This document shows positions 9,601 through 21,268 of a DNA stretch of 64,000 bases, one piece after another; the stretch's first letter is position 1; each line of letters begins with the position of its first letter. Source of the DNA: Taxillus chinensis (lineage: Eukaryota > Streptophyta > Magnoliopsida > Santalales > Loranthaceae); assembly GCA_023512835.1 (NCBI GenBank), contig CM042084.1:51796531-51860530 (forward strand). Direction: 5' to 3'. Under the pieces are notes generated by a model. It was not told the origin of the DNA. It made no database searches and was given only the letters and a program-made list of their open reading frames with translations. Position numbers and translations under genes: made by a program.

Positions 9601-10870
9601 GTAGGTGATCTTTTGCTTCCACCATTTATATGAACGCCGAATTGTTAGGAGTTTGGGTTGATTTTGTTTATTGATGTCAATATATGCCTATAAGGATATA
9701 TATATATATTTATATTATATATTTATATTAAAGTGTGATTTGGGCTTGGAGAGGGAAGACGACGGCGCCGCTGTCATCCTGGTGGAGTGAACGCGCACCC
9801 GCACGTCGGCATGGGAAGGGTAGAGCAAGGGCAGTGGCATCTGTTCGCTGTCACATGTTGCACGTTGGCAAGGAGATGGGCTGTGTGGCCATTGCGCGCA
9901 GAGAGGGAGATAAGGATGGGCGACGGCATCTTGTCCCGGGGCTATCGCGCGCCTGTGCGCCGGTGAGAGAGAGACTTGGGGCGACGACGTTTGTTGCCGG
10001 GGCGGCCGCGCCCCTGCGCGCCGGCGAGAGAAAGGGAGAGATGGGGCGACGGCTCTGCTGCCCCATGGCTGCGCACGCTGCGCTCTGCGTTATGTAGAGA
10101 CGCGTTCTGCGTCCCCTGAGTCGCCAGCCCTAGGGCTGGCGTGTTTTGGGCTGGCCCATTTGTGGGCTAGTCTCTTTTTTTTTTAGACCCAATCTTCATT
10201 CAATGAAGATAAATTGAAAGTAGCATAGAAATAAAATAGAATAAGAAGAAAGAAAATATATGTAGTTCTATATTATGTTATTTGGCATCCAATAAATTAG
10301 TTGTGGCTTGTTATCAATTGTTTGGTGGAGATGTATAATTAAATAAATGAATGTTTGTATGCAAGTATCAATTGTGCGTGTATTGTTGTGTGGGTGGTCA
10401 GATTGATTGCATGATTAAGTCGCTGAGTATGAACTATTGAAAATTCTATTAAATATTTATGTGTGTGGGTTTTGTGATGAAATTGGTCGGGTTAACTGGA
10501 GGTCTCACATAGGGCTGGCAGGGGGGCCGCGGGTCCCCTATGTGGCTGGCTAACCCAAGTCCCATATGTGGCAGGTCGTCGTTAGGGGCGCCATAGGTCC
10601 CATATATGGGCATTCGTTAGTGCCCGAAATGTTTGGGGTTGGTGGAAGGGAATTCTCGTGGACGGGTTAAAGGCCATTGCGAATCTTTAATGATTGAAAT
10701 GTGATGTGATGTGGATTGTATGGGGATTTTATTGGGATAGAATTGTCACTACACTGGCACAAGCATACACTGAACATATAGACTTAGAATTTATGTGACA
10801 GGAGAGTGGAGATGAGGATCACCTACTGGGCAATCGTGCTCACCCTAGTTTATTTCTATTTTTCCTATAG
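9601..10870 (+). other. Candidate intron inside Tekay-2 LTR
   Basis: The donor-like site is TTCAG|GTAGGTGATC (GT at 9601). The acceptor-like tract is TTTATTTCTATTTTTCCTATAG|G (AG at 10869-10870), with a branch-like GCTCACC about 30 nt upstream. The implied intron is 1,270 nt. The signals align in order with LTR-X and Tekay-1 despite little similarity elsewhere. Splicing is not demonstrated. Confidence 0.45.
9914..10090 (+). repeat. GC-rich tandem repeat, about 62-bp unit, three imperfect copies
   Basis: Units start near 9914, 9976 and 10039. Each has a GGGCGACG(G/A)C core, a cytosine-rich middle ending GCGCGC and CGCCGG, then a GAGAGA tail. The array lies in the candidate LTR intron and creates the long spurious frame at 9735-10097. 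Confidence 0.65.
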
Positions 10871-11243
10871 GTTGAAAGGAGTAGCTGGTGGGGCCTTAGC
10901 AGAGCTGGTTGGAGCATTTTTGATGTAGGGTTCATTTTATGGACTTATTTCCTTTTTGATTGTTTCTTATTCCGGGCTTGGGTCCGTGACAGTTGTATTA
11001 ACTTGATTTGCTGGACCTTATTATTTTATGTTTATGAGTGATGATTCATTTTAGTAATATTAATTGCACTGGAATAATTATTGATTGCTTGTGAGTTGTA
11101 TTGGGTCATTGGTAAGTACAATGCTACCCCCGTTGTAGTATTGTAAAGGATGGGAACAGTCACCAACCCCTCGACACCTAGAGTGGGCGTGAGGGCGTCG
11201 CGTTCCCAATTCCATGGTTTCCGGATTTGGGGGCATGACAAGT

Positions 11244-11255
11244 TGGTATCGAGCA
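11244..11255 (+). promoter_or_regulatory. Primer binding site, tRNA-Met type (Tekay-2)
   Basis: TGGTATCGAGCA lies three bases after the LTR end. This is the usual Met primer site of Tekay-type chromoviruses (TGGTATCAGAGC) with small changes. Confidence 0.75.
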
Positions 11256-11735
11256 TGGTTTAGTGGACCTAGGTTAGTGAGGGGTGGTTGATAGACACTT
11301 AGTAGCTTGGAAGACTATAGGGAGGGCGCGCCGATCAATGCAGTCCTTATACGTGTTCTGGGTTGACTGAGGGTTCATCAGATCCTTTTAGGAAGCATTT
11401 GGGTTGGGTACATACATGCTGCGTGATTGTGTGCATATCTAGGCACTAGAAATCATCTGCTAATGCTGCTCTAATGATGTGCTTGTCTTGATTATACTAT
11501 TAGATATTGTGGTTTGTATTTCTTGGTGATTGATTATGCTTAATTGGAAATGCTATTCTGCTAGTTCAAACCTAGGAGGTCTAAGTGAATAACCACATTT
11601 TGGTGAATAAAATAAGGGGCTTAGAAACCTCATTATTTGTGTGGCGGACTTAGTTCTGCCTATTAGCTCAATTAATATGGTTGTTTGACTAGTGCGCAGT
11701 AGTTAATAGATATTGTTGATATGTGTCGGTGCAGA
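11256..11735 (+). other. Tekay-2 untranslated leader
   Basis: About 480 bp separate the primer site from the presumed gag start. The sequence opens with GGTTTAGTGGACCTAGG, similar in layout to the leader of Tekay-1 at 36860. No conserved coding frame is visible. Confidence 0.4.
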
Positions 11736-12775
11736 ATGGCACCCAAGACTAGGGCTCAAGGTCCAGCAGAGGAGTTATCCATTCAGTCCGAATCACAAGG
11801 ACAATAGAGTTCTCCAGTACCTGCCTTGAGTTCAGAGATTGCTGCTCAGATTGGGGCTCAAATATTGAGCCAAATCCAGGGTGTCATGCAAGGCACCATG
11901 AGGGATGTGGCTAGAGAGGTGATGCGAAGGGAGGAGAAGCTGAGGACATGACAACGCGACCTCGGTAGGAGGTTTTGGAGGAGAGCGACCACGGTCACGA
12001 CAATTTCGCCCGTAGTACCCGATCGGGGTGAGTCGATTCTTGGCGAAACCCGACAAAGTTTGTGAGACGAATACGAGACCCGATAAGGCCGGGAATGGGT
12101 CAAATGGACAGAAGACATCTTGGTGATCAGTGCTAAGAAGGCTAAGGTCCGCTTAGCCACATATTTTCTAGTAGGTGGGGCCGCGGTGGTGGGACACTAT
12201 GAAGCATGTTCACAGAGCCAGATGGCATGGGAGGACTTCGTGGAGCTCTTCTGGCTGAGTATTTCCTCTCTCTGTGCGACGAACCAGGGCAGTACACAGA
12301 CTGACGATCGGACCGTGACGGTATGTCACTACTTTCATGAGCTAGGGAGATTTGCCCCGATTCATGGAAGGTTGGGGCTTATAAGACTCGAGGATTTCAT
12401 TGATGCTGAGACCGTCACTTCCGGGAGGGGACTGAACATGATGGAGTTGACCACCACGGTGACGCGGTCAACAAGGCACTTATTAGAGAGTAGGACTTAA
12501 ACCAAATCGAGGACTCGAGACCGGGGAGCTCCGCCGGGCCTAACCGGAAGAGGCCAAGAGAGGACAGATCGAGGGACGGGGGGACAAGAGGCCGGTGCCC
12601 AAATTTTCACATTCGGGGAACTCGGGCGCAGTTACCTCACGGTTTTAGGGGACGTGTCGATCTCCGGACTTCGGGGACATAAGGAGGCGGATTGTAGGCG
12701 GAAGATGGCGACCCACTCAGTGCTTTCGGTGTGGGGGCGGGACCACGGGATAGGAGAGTGTCCTTACGCCGGCAG
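11736..12775 (+). pseudogene. Tekay-2 gag remnant
   Basis: The presumed start is ATGGCACCCAAGACT (11736). The frame gives an Ile/Gln-rich head (SSEIAAQIGAQILSQIQG) and then, after frameshifts, the retrotransposon gag segment at 12120-12500 (KKAKVRLATYFLVGGAAVV, MAWEDFVELFW, VCHYFHELGRFAP). A CCHC knuckle can be traced at about 12737-12770 (CFRCGG...HG...EC) in a shifted frame. The protein would package element RNA if intact, but the reading frame is broken many times by stops and small indels. Confidence 0.6.
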
Positions 12776-13039
12776 CTGAGTGTTGCGGGCCACATTGACC
12801 TCGTGACCAGGGGCTAAGGAGCGGGGCTCCATACCGGGAGACCAGCCCTCAATCCAGGCGGTCGGTACAAGGACGACCTGCTACACGGCCGGCCTCGCGG
12901 GAGGTCCGGGCTCGGAAGGGACGAAACCATCGAGCTACGACGAGTCGGCCAGCGGCGGTGTTCGAAGGGGAGGACTTATGTTATTCGCGACGGAGCGGAG
13001 TTCCACCAGTTGACGAGGCGAGTCAGGGGCCACCGCGGT

Positions 13040-14850
13040 GAGAAGGTACGATTTTGGTTTCATGCACTATTTGTACTATCTTGATTGATACGGTGCTACG
13101 CACTCGTTCATTGCGCACTCCATTGTAGAGGGTTAGAGCTAGATTATACCACCGTTGATCGCCCCTGTGGTTGATACACCCGTAGGGGCCTCGGTGGTGA
13201 TTGATAAGATCTGTTGAAATGTGAAGTTACTGCAGGAGGTGTCAACCTCCAAGTAATGTATATGTGATGCACTTTGATCTTTGATGTGATTTTGGGTATG
13301 GATTGGTTAACCGTGTGGAGGCGTGATTGGGTGTTATAGGCGACGAGTGACCTTTCACACTGAGAGGGCACTCGAGGCACACGTGGTGAGGTGGTACTAT
13401 GATGTACGCAGTTGGGGCCTTTGAGGCGAGGATGGGGTGATTTAACCCATCGATTGCCATCATCGAATCTTGTTGACACCCGGCGGGAGGGTAAAGCGGT
13501 GTTACCCAAGGTGGTGGATCGGTTTCCTGCGTGTTTCCCGAGGACTTGGTTGATTTACCACTGGAGAGGGAGGTGGACTTTTTCGATGGACTTGCATTGG
13601 AAAGACACCTATCGGATTGGCGGCTTACGGGATGGCACGGTCGAGCTCAAGAGCTCAAGAGGTAGAAAGACGATCTTTTGGCGCGTGGTTTTATTAGGAC
13701 AGAGTAGTTCGCCTTGAGTCTTCGGTGTTATTCGCTAAAAGCGGATGGTTGCTTCGGTTATGTATTGACTACCAACGGTTGAACGGTGTGATGAAAAACA
13801 GTGCCCCTACCGAGGATCGATGATTTGTTTAACCGATTTTGGGGTGCCCGTTGGTTTTCCAAGATTGATTTGAGGTCTCGATTACCACAATTCCGGTGCG
13901 GGAGTCAAACATTACGAAGACAACCTTGATTCGAATATGGCCATTATGAGTGGTGGTGATGCCTTTCGGGCTTACAAATGGCCGGTGGTGTTTATGGGAT
14001 TGATGAATCGGATCTTCACCTTATCTTGATCGGTTAGTGGTGGTCTTTATAGATGATATCTTGATTTATTTCAGGACATTGAGCGAGCATGAGAGCATTT
14101 ACATGTGGTGTTGCGGACGTTGAGGGACCATGGACTGTATGCAAAGTTCACGAAATGTGACTTTTGGCTGCGGCGGGTGAAATTCTTAGGGCACGTAGTA
14201 TCATCGCAGGGTATCACGGTGGATCCCTGCAAGATTGAGGCGATGATGTCTTGGAGGCAGCCAATGAATGTTTTTTGAGATTCGGCGTTTTTCGGGGTTG
14301 GCGGGTTATTACAGGAGGTTTGTCAAGGACTTCTCCCGTTTAAGCGCACCGATGACTAGCTTGACCCGAAAGGGGGTGCGGTTTGATTGGTGGATGCTTG
14401 TGAGGAGGCTTTCAACCGGTTGAAGGCCAGATTGACTTCGACACCTATCCTGGTCCTACCACGGGAGGGTGTACCCTTTGAGGTATATTATGATGCCTCT
14501 AATGTTGGATTGGGTTGTGTGCTCATGCGAGAAGGACGAGTAATTGCTTATGGTCCCCGTCGGTTGAGGACCCATGGAGAAGAACTACCCTATGCATGAT
14601 TTAGAGCTAGCTGCGATGATCTTTGCATTAAAGAGCGGCAACACTATCTTCTAGGGGAGAAGTTTGTGGTATTTCTTGACTACAAGAGTTTGCGGTACAT
14701 CTTCTCTCGGCGGGATTTGAATCTCGCAGGCGTTGGGTGGAGTATATCTGACAATTCCAGTTTGATCTTCGATATACACCCGAAAGGGGAATGTAGTAGT
14801 TGATGCCTTGAGCCGGAAGAGCCGAGCCACGATAGCTCTCTGTCTTTGTC
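13040..14850 (+). pseudogene. Tekay-2 protease, reverse transcriptase and RNase H remnant
   Basis: A degraded aspartic protease is visible near 13085-13120 (D-T-G-A-T-H-S-F-I-A with one base lost). RT motifs follow: [13 protein letters not shown] text near 13945, and [11 protein letters not shown] (FIDD catalytic box) at 14040-14072. The thumb region ([13 protein letters not shown]) runs on to about 14225. The RNase H start, [20 protein letters not shown], is at 14487-14546. Frames change repeatedly, so this is dead coding sequence. Order and motifs are those of Ty3/gypsy chromoviruses. Confidence 0.7.
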
Positions 14851-16345
14851 AAGGAATGGGGAGATGATGGGGCAACTAGCTACTACGGGGTTACGACCAG
14901 TCAAAGACGGTCAGGGGGTATCTTGAGTGCGGTTATAGCGATTCTGAGTTACGACGTCAGGTCATTGAAGATCGGTTAGGGGGATGTTGAGTGTGAGGTC
15001 CTCCGGGATCGATTCGACCGCCGTACTTCCCACGGATTGGACAAAGGATTACGACCATGTATTGCGTATCGAGGTCGGTTGATTGTTCCATATTCTCTCC
15101 GAGAGGTAGTTTTATGGGAATTTCATCACTCTTGTTTGGCTGTTCATCCTGGGGGAACGAAGATATACCATCATATCTGACAACGATTAGTGGTTGGGCC
15201 TTAAGAAAGCCATTGTGGAGTTTATTCGACGGTGTTTGACATGCCCGGCAGGTCAAGGCCGAGCATTTGCGGTCTTAGGTGAGTTGCGGTCGTTACATGT
15301 GCCGGAGTGGAAGTGGGATCATGTATTTATGGACTTTATGACGGGGCTTCCTCGTTCCAGAGGTCATGATACTATTTGGGTTGTTGTAGACCGTTTGACA
15401 AAATCGCCCACTTTATTCCAATTTGTGAGCCCGATCCGATTCGGACCTTGGGACGACGTTATGTCAATGTGATAGTACGATTGCATGATGTGCCGTTGTC
15501 GATCGTTTCGATAGGGATGCGCGGTTCACTTCGCCGTTTCGGCGCGTTACACCGTGCATTGGGCACCCGAGTGCACTTGAGTCAGACTTACCACCCTCGG
15601 ACAGATGGCGGTCGGAGTGCACTATTCGATTCTCGAGGATATGCTTCGTGCTTGTGTGTTAGATTTTGGAAGTTGTTGGGAGGCTCACATTCCCTTGGTA
15701 GAGTTTTCCTACAATAACGGCTATTAGGCTACGATGGGGATGGCGCCATATGAGGCATTGTATGGGCGACCTTGTCGCTCCCCTCTGTGTTGGGCCCAAG
15801 CGGGGAGGCGGTTGTTTTAGGTCCCGATATGGTTCGGGAGACTACCAAGTTGGTTCGGTGATTTGGCGACGGATGTTGATAGCCAGTCGCGAGAAATCAT
15901 ATCTTGTGAAGACGCGGCGACCGCTCGGTTCGTCGTAGGGGATCGCGTCTTCTTGTGAGTCTCACCATGACGGGGGCACAGGCGGTTTGGGCGAGGGTCC
16001 AAACTCTCACCTCGATTTGTGGGTCCTTTTCCTATTATTCTTGTTGTGGGACCGGTTGCCTATCGATTGGAGTTACCACCCAGGCGACTCGTGTTCATGA
16101 TGTTTTCCATGTCTCCCGATTGCGGAGATATTACCCGGATCCTTCCTGTGCTTGATTGGTGTGAGATAGAGCTAGCGAGATGATGGTTCCGTTGTAGAGG
16201 CACCCGTTCGGATTTTGGGCGGCGGGAGCTTGGTCTTGCGAGGCAAGACGATTCCATTGGTTCGAGTTTTGTGGCGCCACCACAATATGGAGGAGCGACA
16301 CAGGGACGGGAGAGTCGGATGCGTGTTACGCACCGCACATTCGGG
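14851..16345 (+). pseudogene. Tekay-2 integrase and chromodomain remnant
   Basis: Integrase pieces in order: the zinc-finger region (15110-15260, EFHHSCLAVHPGG-like text), the first catalytic Asp in VFMDFMTGLPR (15326-15358), YHP-RTDG (about 15589-15608), GMAPYEALYGRPCRSP (15736-15782) and VHDVFHVSRLRRYYPDPS (16093-16146). A chromodomain-like stretch, KTIPLVRVLWRHHNMEE, is readable at about 16245-16295, which places the element in the chromovirus (Tekay) lineage. There are many frameshifts and stops. Confidence 0.7.
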
Positions 16346-16604
16346 ACGAATAGTCTGAGGTGGGAGGATGTCAAGATCTTTACCATGCATTGAGGTAGCT
16401 AACCTTGTTGTTTTGTTTATTGTGCTTATGGTTGTTGATTTGGTTACATGTAGTTTGATCTTGTTGTGGTTACTTTGTTCATAGGTGTTGTTTTGTTTAT
16501 GCTAATTGTAGCTAGGTTGCACATATTTTGTTAGGCTGAATAGTGTTCCCTCGTTAAGGATGACTTGTCTTTTCGGGGACGAAAAAGTTCTAAGGTGGGG
16601 AGGA
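16346..16604 (+). other. Tekay-2 3' untranslated segment with polypurine tract
   Basis: The segment after the chromodomain includes TTTTCGGGGACGAAAAAGTT (16570-16589) and ends in the purine tract TAAGGTGGGGAGGA (16591-16604) directly before the 3' LTR TG. The 'gaggacgaaaagt' block upstream of the tract is shared with Tekay-1 (54036-54051). No gene is seen here. Confidence 0.65.
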
Positions 16605-16804
16605 TGTAAAGACCTGTGCACGGGTGAGGTTGGAAGTTAGGCCCGAATAGAGTTTGGATATCTATTCGGCGTGCTATAGCATAGGCATTTTGGGGAATTA
16701 TTATTATTAATGATGATATGAGTTCATTATTAAATATTATTATGATTATTAAAATGATTGAGTTTATTCGTATTATTATTATTATTTATTGTGATTATTA
16801 TTAA
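16605..16804 (+). repeat. Tekay-2 3' LTR, first 200 bp only
   Basis: It begins TGTAAAGACCTGTGCACGGG right after a polypurine tract and runs into an AT-rich tract of ATT/TTA repeats. It is cut at 16805 by an Ogre-type LTR. The 5' LTR of the same element starts in a similar AT-rich tract next to another Ogre-type LTR, so the two partial LTRs look complementary. Confidence 0.7.
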
Positions 16805-17722
16805 TGTCATTACCCATTTTTGGCCCGGGCTCGTTGTTGGCTTTTGTGAAAGGATTCCATGCTAGTTCATTTCGTTGATCCTAGGGTTATCCTGCACAAG
16901 GCTCGCACAAACCATTAAAGAAAAAGAAATACACAGAGTCACCACCAAACAAATTAAAGGTGTGATTGGGCACCTAGAAAAAGAAAGGGTCTACGGTTCC
17001 GAGAAAATTAGGTTCGGGAGTCGGTTACATGTGGGGGAAGGAAGAAAAACTCTTGCACTCCCACAACGCCCACAATTGGTACCTAGTCTTGATCTATGGG
17101 TGTTTGCTTGCTTTATTATTTATTCAAAAAAGAGTTTTTTTTTGTATTTTTAATTTTAAGAAAAAGAAAGATTTTAGGATCTAGGCCTTAGAACAACAAA
17201 AGAGATTTTAATAAAATAAAAAAGGGGACATTCCAATTTTAGAAAAAAAGAATGTGGGATCTAAGCCAATGTGACGGTATTGCGTTTTTTAGGAAAACAA
17301 AAGTGAACTTTCTTTTTAGAAAAGAAAATGAAAACAATTTGAATTCAAATGGAAATCTTGTCACAATTAATATTGGCAGGCAAGACTAGGATATGAGCAT
17401 CTAGGGCTTAATCCTCAAGACCGCCGAGGCCCTGTTTAATTTTTCTAGAAGAGATTTGGTTTTTTTGTGTTTTTACATTTTATTATTTTTTTTTGAAAAT
17501 AATAAAGGAAGAAAAAAAAGATGCAAGATGTTTGTTTTTGTATTTTCGTTTTTTAACTTTAGAGATAAGGAAAAAAGGAAAAAAGAGCAATTTTTGGGTT
17601 TTATGTTTGAAAACGCCAAGAAAAAATAAATAGAAGTAGAGAACCTGGAGGGAAGAAAATGATGTAGGTGGGAGCCCCTTTTCCCTTCGAGTAATGCCTT
17701 AAAGAGTTTCCTGAAAGCACAA
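16805..17722 (-). repeat. Second Ogre-type LTR fragment
   Basis: The plus-strand start TGTCATTACCC and the following GGCCCGGGCTCGT match the inner end of the Ogre LTR at 6850. The blocks GAGTCACCACCAAACAAA, GGTTCGGGAGTCGGTTAC and CACAACGCCCACAATTGGTA (16937-17090) match 6968-7120. It is oriented like that LTR. No primer site lies on its left, so it is a solo or 3' LTR. It is cut at 17723 by the copia-B LTR before reaching the TATA/U3 part. The segment 17100-17640 is A-rich with no gene. Confidence 0.7.
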
Positions 17723-19010
17723 TGTTGGATCGAACCTAGAATTTGGATAATGCGGGTCAAACCCTATGTAATTTGATTCGAGTTATTTCATGTTTACTAT
17801 TAAGTATGTGCGAGATGATATAACTCTAATCCGGACCTACTCGTGTGAGAACAAAGCTAAGAACGGGATACATAATCCTGATCCGGACCATCATGAGTAT
17901 CGTCATTCACTTGGTATATAACCGAGTCTTCATCCAGAGTAAGGACTTTTCATGCGGACTAAAATACATGACAAAACGACTTAAGGAACTCGTGTCCAAC
18001 TCTCAATTTGGCTAAGTCAATTGATACGGAATAAGATTCCAAGTCTATCACTCGTATGGAATAAGAGAAACTTGTTACGGAGAGAGAATCGAAATTGTCA
18101 CTCCACTGGACTAAAGAAAAAGAATACACGGACTAAGAAATCCGAGTCTCATTCGAATGGAGTAAGGACAATTATTGCGGAGTAAGGACAACAAATGCGG
18201 AATAAGGAATCCGTACCATTACTCATGCGGAGTAAGGATTCAGCGATGCGGAGTAAGCATTCAGTACTTACTTTATGTGGAGTAAGGAAGCGGCGATGCG
18301 GAATATGCTCTCCGAGCCTATAATTCATACGGAGTAAGCAACCACCGACACGGAGTAAGGATCCGAGCTTCGTTGATACGGAGTAAGGAACCTTATGATG
18401 GACTAAGAAGACGCTTCTTCATCATTTCCAAGTTGTTTTTATTGCAATCAGCTCGCTTCGTCCGATGTAAAACAAACCCATTGAAAACCTAAATTACCTT
18501 ACACGTGGAGATGTGGACGCGGTCTCAAATGCAATTGGAATCAAGCAAGAATTCATTACAACTTATGCTTCCAATATCTCGAGCTTCACATGTGGCGATT
18601 AAAGCTTCACATTTTCCGATGAAGAACTTCAATGCTTTACACCTATTCGGAGAATGCGGTTCCAAGATAGATTCCTAGGATGTCCATATATATAGCAATG
18701 TAAAAAGCTAGATACATATGCGCGCGCTTACTTGTACTCATATACTTACAAGCGTGTATCGTGTGAAATAGCTCATACAGATTTCTGACCTAGTGTGTGT
18801 AACCATAAACGAGTGTTGTGTTGTAATCGGCTAAAAGCTGTTTTGCTTCGTTGTAATTATCTTCGGGTAATAAAACAACATACTTCCATTACGGTTAATC
18901 TTCCGCACTGATTTTATCTGTTTAACCAGAGTGAGTGTCTAGCCATTAAGAGAGGGAAAGAATTTTCAAAGAGCCTATTCACCCCCCTCCCGGGCTCTCC
19001 GGGACCAACA
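17723..19010 (+). repeat. Copia-B 5' LTR (SIRE-like)
   Basis: A 1,288-bp TG...CA unit starts TGTTGGATCGAACC and ends GGGACCAACA, followed by AG and a Met primer site. It contains many spaced copies of GCGGAGTAAGG-type text (17940-18400), an AT-rich TATA candidate (CCATATATATAG, about 18684) and a polyadenylation-like region. It is homologous to, and opposite in orientation to, the copia-A LTR at 19244-20614. Confidence 0.85.
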
Positions 19011-19012
19011 AG

Positions 19013-19024
19013 TGGTATCGAGCA
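19013..19024 (+). promoter_or_regulatory. Primer binding site, tRNA-Met type (copia-B)
   Basis: TGGTATCGAGCA follows the LTR end by two bases. It corresponds to the TGGTATCAGAGC site of copia-A (30905-30894 on the minus strand) with one transposed or substituted position. Confidence 0.75.
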
Positions 19025-19070
19025 AGTTCTACCTGCTCGTAGAGATCCCTCACTCCCTCTCAACTCAACA

Positions 19071-19243
19071 ATGGCCGAAGAAAGCGGCATGCTTTATTCA
19101 ACACCCGCCTCAACTCGGGGGAGCTCAAGAGCCCCTTCCCCGTCATAGTAGCGGTGAAAATGTTGATCCACCACAACTGCTGCTTGCCGCTGCTCCTCAA
19201 GCACGGAGTTCGGGCTACACACTAAGCAAACCGCCGAAGTTCA
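19071..19243 (+). pseudogene. Copia-B gag, 5' piece
   Basis: The start ATGGCCGAAGAAAGC gives MAEES, as in the copia-A gag (MAEESSML). A one-base frameshift near 19090 moves the reading into the frame that gives GGAQEPLPRHSSGENVDPPQ and then TLSKPPKF. The gene is interrupted at GTTCA (19239-19243) by copia-A and resumes at 32256. Confidence 0.8.
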
Positions 19244-20614
19244 TGATGGTCCCTTGGAGCCTAGAGGGGGTGAATAGGCTCTTATCGAAACTCTTTTCTT
19301 TCTCTTATGACACAAACACTTATCCAGTTAAGTCATAGAATCACTGCGGAAGATAACCAGATAGTGGAAGAATTTTGTTTTATTATCAAAAGATAAATAC
19401 AACAAAATAGAAGCAATACTCTCTTACACTCTGTTTACAAAATGGATTCACACACTAGCCTATATTCTGTCTCTTGAACTCTTGTGCATACACGGGGTTT
19501 TATTTGCTTGCACACTCCCTCTCAAATATACAAGTATGAATATTTATACAAAAACATTCCTAAAGACAACCTTGGAACTTGTAGTTCGGAATGCGTTCGC
19601 GATAACTATTCTTCGGTAATCTCTCTGCCTTGGTCGCTGCGGTTTGTGGAGCTCAAGATCTTGGGTTTAAGGAGTATAAGTGTCTTTGTGAGTTCCCAAG
19701 TATAATTAAAGTTGTGTCCACATATCCGGGTGATCCACGTGTAAGGTTCTTCGGGTTCTCAACGAGTTTGTCTTACGTCGGGACACCACGAGCTGATAAC
19801 CTTAAATGCGGTTGAGTTGAAGTAGTATCTTCTTGGTCCGGTGTAATTTTCCTTACTCCGTAGCTAATGAAGCTCGGAACCTTACTCCGTGTCGGTGGTT
19901 GCTTACTCCGTATCTATTTGGTCCTGGAATCCTTAGTCCGTGTCGACTTCCTTATTAGGTATGTAAGTTCCTTACTCCGTATGTAAGTTCCTTACTCCAT
20001 ATGTAAGTTCCTTACTCCATATGAGTTTAAAGGATCAGATGGCTTACTCCGTACTACCGCATCCTTACTCCGTATGAGTGAGTAGCACGGATTCCTTACT
20101 CCGCATCTAGTTTCCTTACTCCGTGTGAATAAAGACTCGGGTCCTTATTCCGCATCAATACTTCCTTACTCCGTATGTATGAAAGACTCGGATGCCTTAC
20201 TCCGTGTCTTCTTTACTTTAGTTCACTTGAGGGGAAGACTTAACTTTTTAAATCCATGTCAAACCTTTTACTTCATGCGACCTTTTGGACCAAGACTCTT
20301 ACTCCGCATCGGTTTGACTTAGTCCGTTTGAGGCATTAGGAACGGTTCCGTAATCCATAGCTTTTAAGTTCTTAGTCCGCACGAATGTTCCTTATTCCGT
20401 ATGTATTGGTGACTTGGTTATTTACCAAGTGTTTGGCGACACTCACTCTTGTCCGGATCAGGATTATGTATCCTGTCCTTAGCTTTGCTCTCACGAGTGT
20501 ATCTCTCGGATTAATAACATATCTTCCTGCGACGATCAAAGAAACACAAAAGATCTCGGATCAAATTACATAAGGCTTTATCGGCATTATCCAAATTACG
20601 GGCTTGATCCAACA
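19244..20614 (-). repeat. Copia-A 3' LTR
   Basis: The 1,371-bp LTR begins on the minus strand with TGTTGGATCAAGCCCG and ends AGGGACCATCA. On the plus strand it carries about 13 copies of TTACTCC plus TTAGTCCG and TTATTCCG variants between 19849 and 20405. A minus-strand GTATAAATATTC (about 19555-19544) may be the TATA box. The two LTRs differ by scattered substitutions and small indels. Confidence 0.9.
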
Positions 20615-20628
20615 ATCTCCCCCAATTA
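20615..20628 (-). promoter_or_regulatory. Polypurine tract of copia-A
   Basis: The minus strand reads TTGGGGGAGAT directly before the TG of the 3' LTR, the usual plus-strand primer site of copia elements. Confidence 0.75.
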
Positions 20629-21268
20629 TGGATATGCCCAAACCCTTTGTAATCGATCCGGTAGCAATGCAAAAAGATAACATCTAGAATACGCATCCTG
20701 ACCAATTTCATTCATCAACAACGAGAATACGGTTTAGCCTTTATACAAGATTTTCATTAAGGTATATACGGCTTACTATACTTGAAGATCATAGTTGTTG
20801 CTTTCTCTCCATGCTCCATTGTCTACTTTATCGTATAAGTGGTGTGTTGGCTCCAATATTTGTCCACGATTAAGAATGACTTGATGAAGTAACGAGACAA
20901 AGGCCCCGTAGCTATCTCCATCCAGTTGTTGTGGCACTTGCTTCTTGCCCCGGAATGTCCCCTTCGACTTCTCGAGTTGGACTCAAGGGTTTGATGCCCA
21001 ACTCTTCATATAATCCAGCTTTCTTCACTGACTTTAGTCAGCACAAGACACAGTGGTTCCCATTGATTCTTTCTTACATAATGCTCCACAATCGATGAGA
21101 ATCAATCGGAATCATTTGTTTGGACTGAATCATGAAGACGACCATCATGAAATGTGGCGACATGATCCCGTACGGAATGAGGATAGTTGAGAGAGTTTTC
21201 CATGGCTTGCTATCCTCGGCGATTTCTTCGATGAAGGACTGAATGAGATCTACCTGGGAAGATAACCT
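20629..21268 (-). other. Copia-A region between post-pol ORF and polypurine tract
   Basis: About 640 bp hold no credible frame on either strand. It is probably the 3' untranslated part of the element. Confidence 0.4.

Larger units (their letters stand above)
9384..11240 (+). repeat. Tekay-2 5' LTR, lacking its first ~200 bp
   Basis: The LTR ends GGGGGCATGACA at 11240, immediately followed by a Met-tRNA primer site. Its start is missing: the 3' LTR (16605) begins TGTAAAGACCTGTGCACGGG, which is absent here, and the sequence begins at 9384 inside an AT-rich tract next to the Ogre LTR. It holds a TATA box TATAAAAGG (9479-9487), a donor-like CAG|GTAGGTGATC (9601), a GC-rich repeat (about 9914-10090), a GA-containing leader and an acceptor-like tract ending CCTATAG|G (10870). 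Short ORFs here are not credible genes. Confidence 0.75.

Noticed and set aside
9735..10097. 120-codon open frame (+) and its antisense partner
   Set aside because: GC-rich tandem repeat inside the Tekay-2 LTR; no domain or conserved start, and it falls in the candidate intron.
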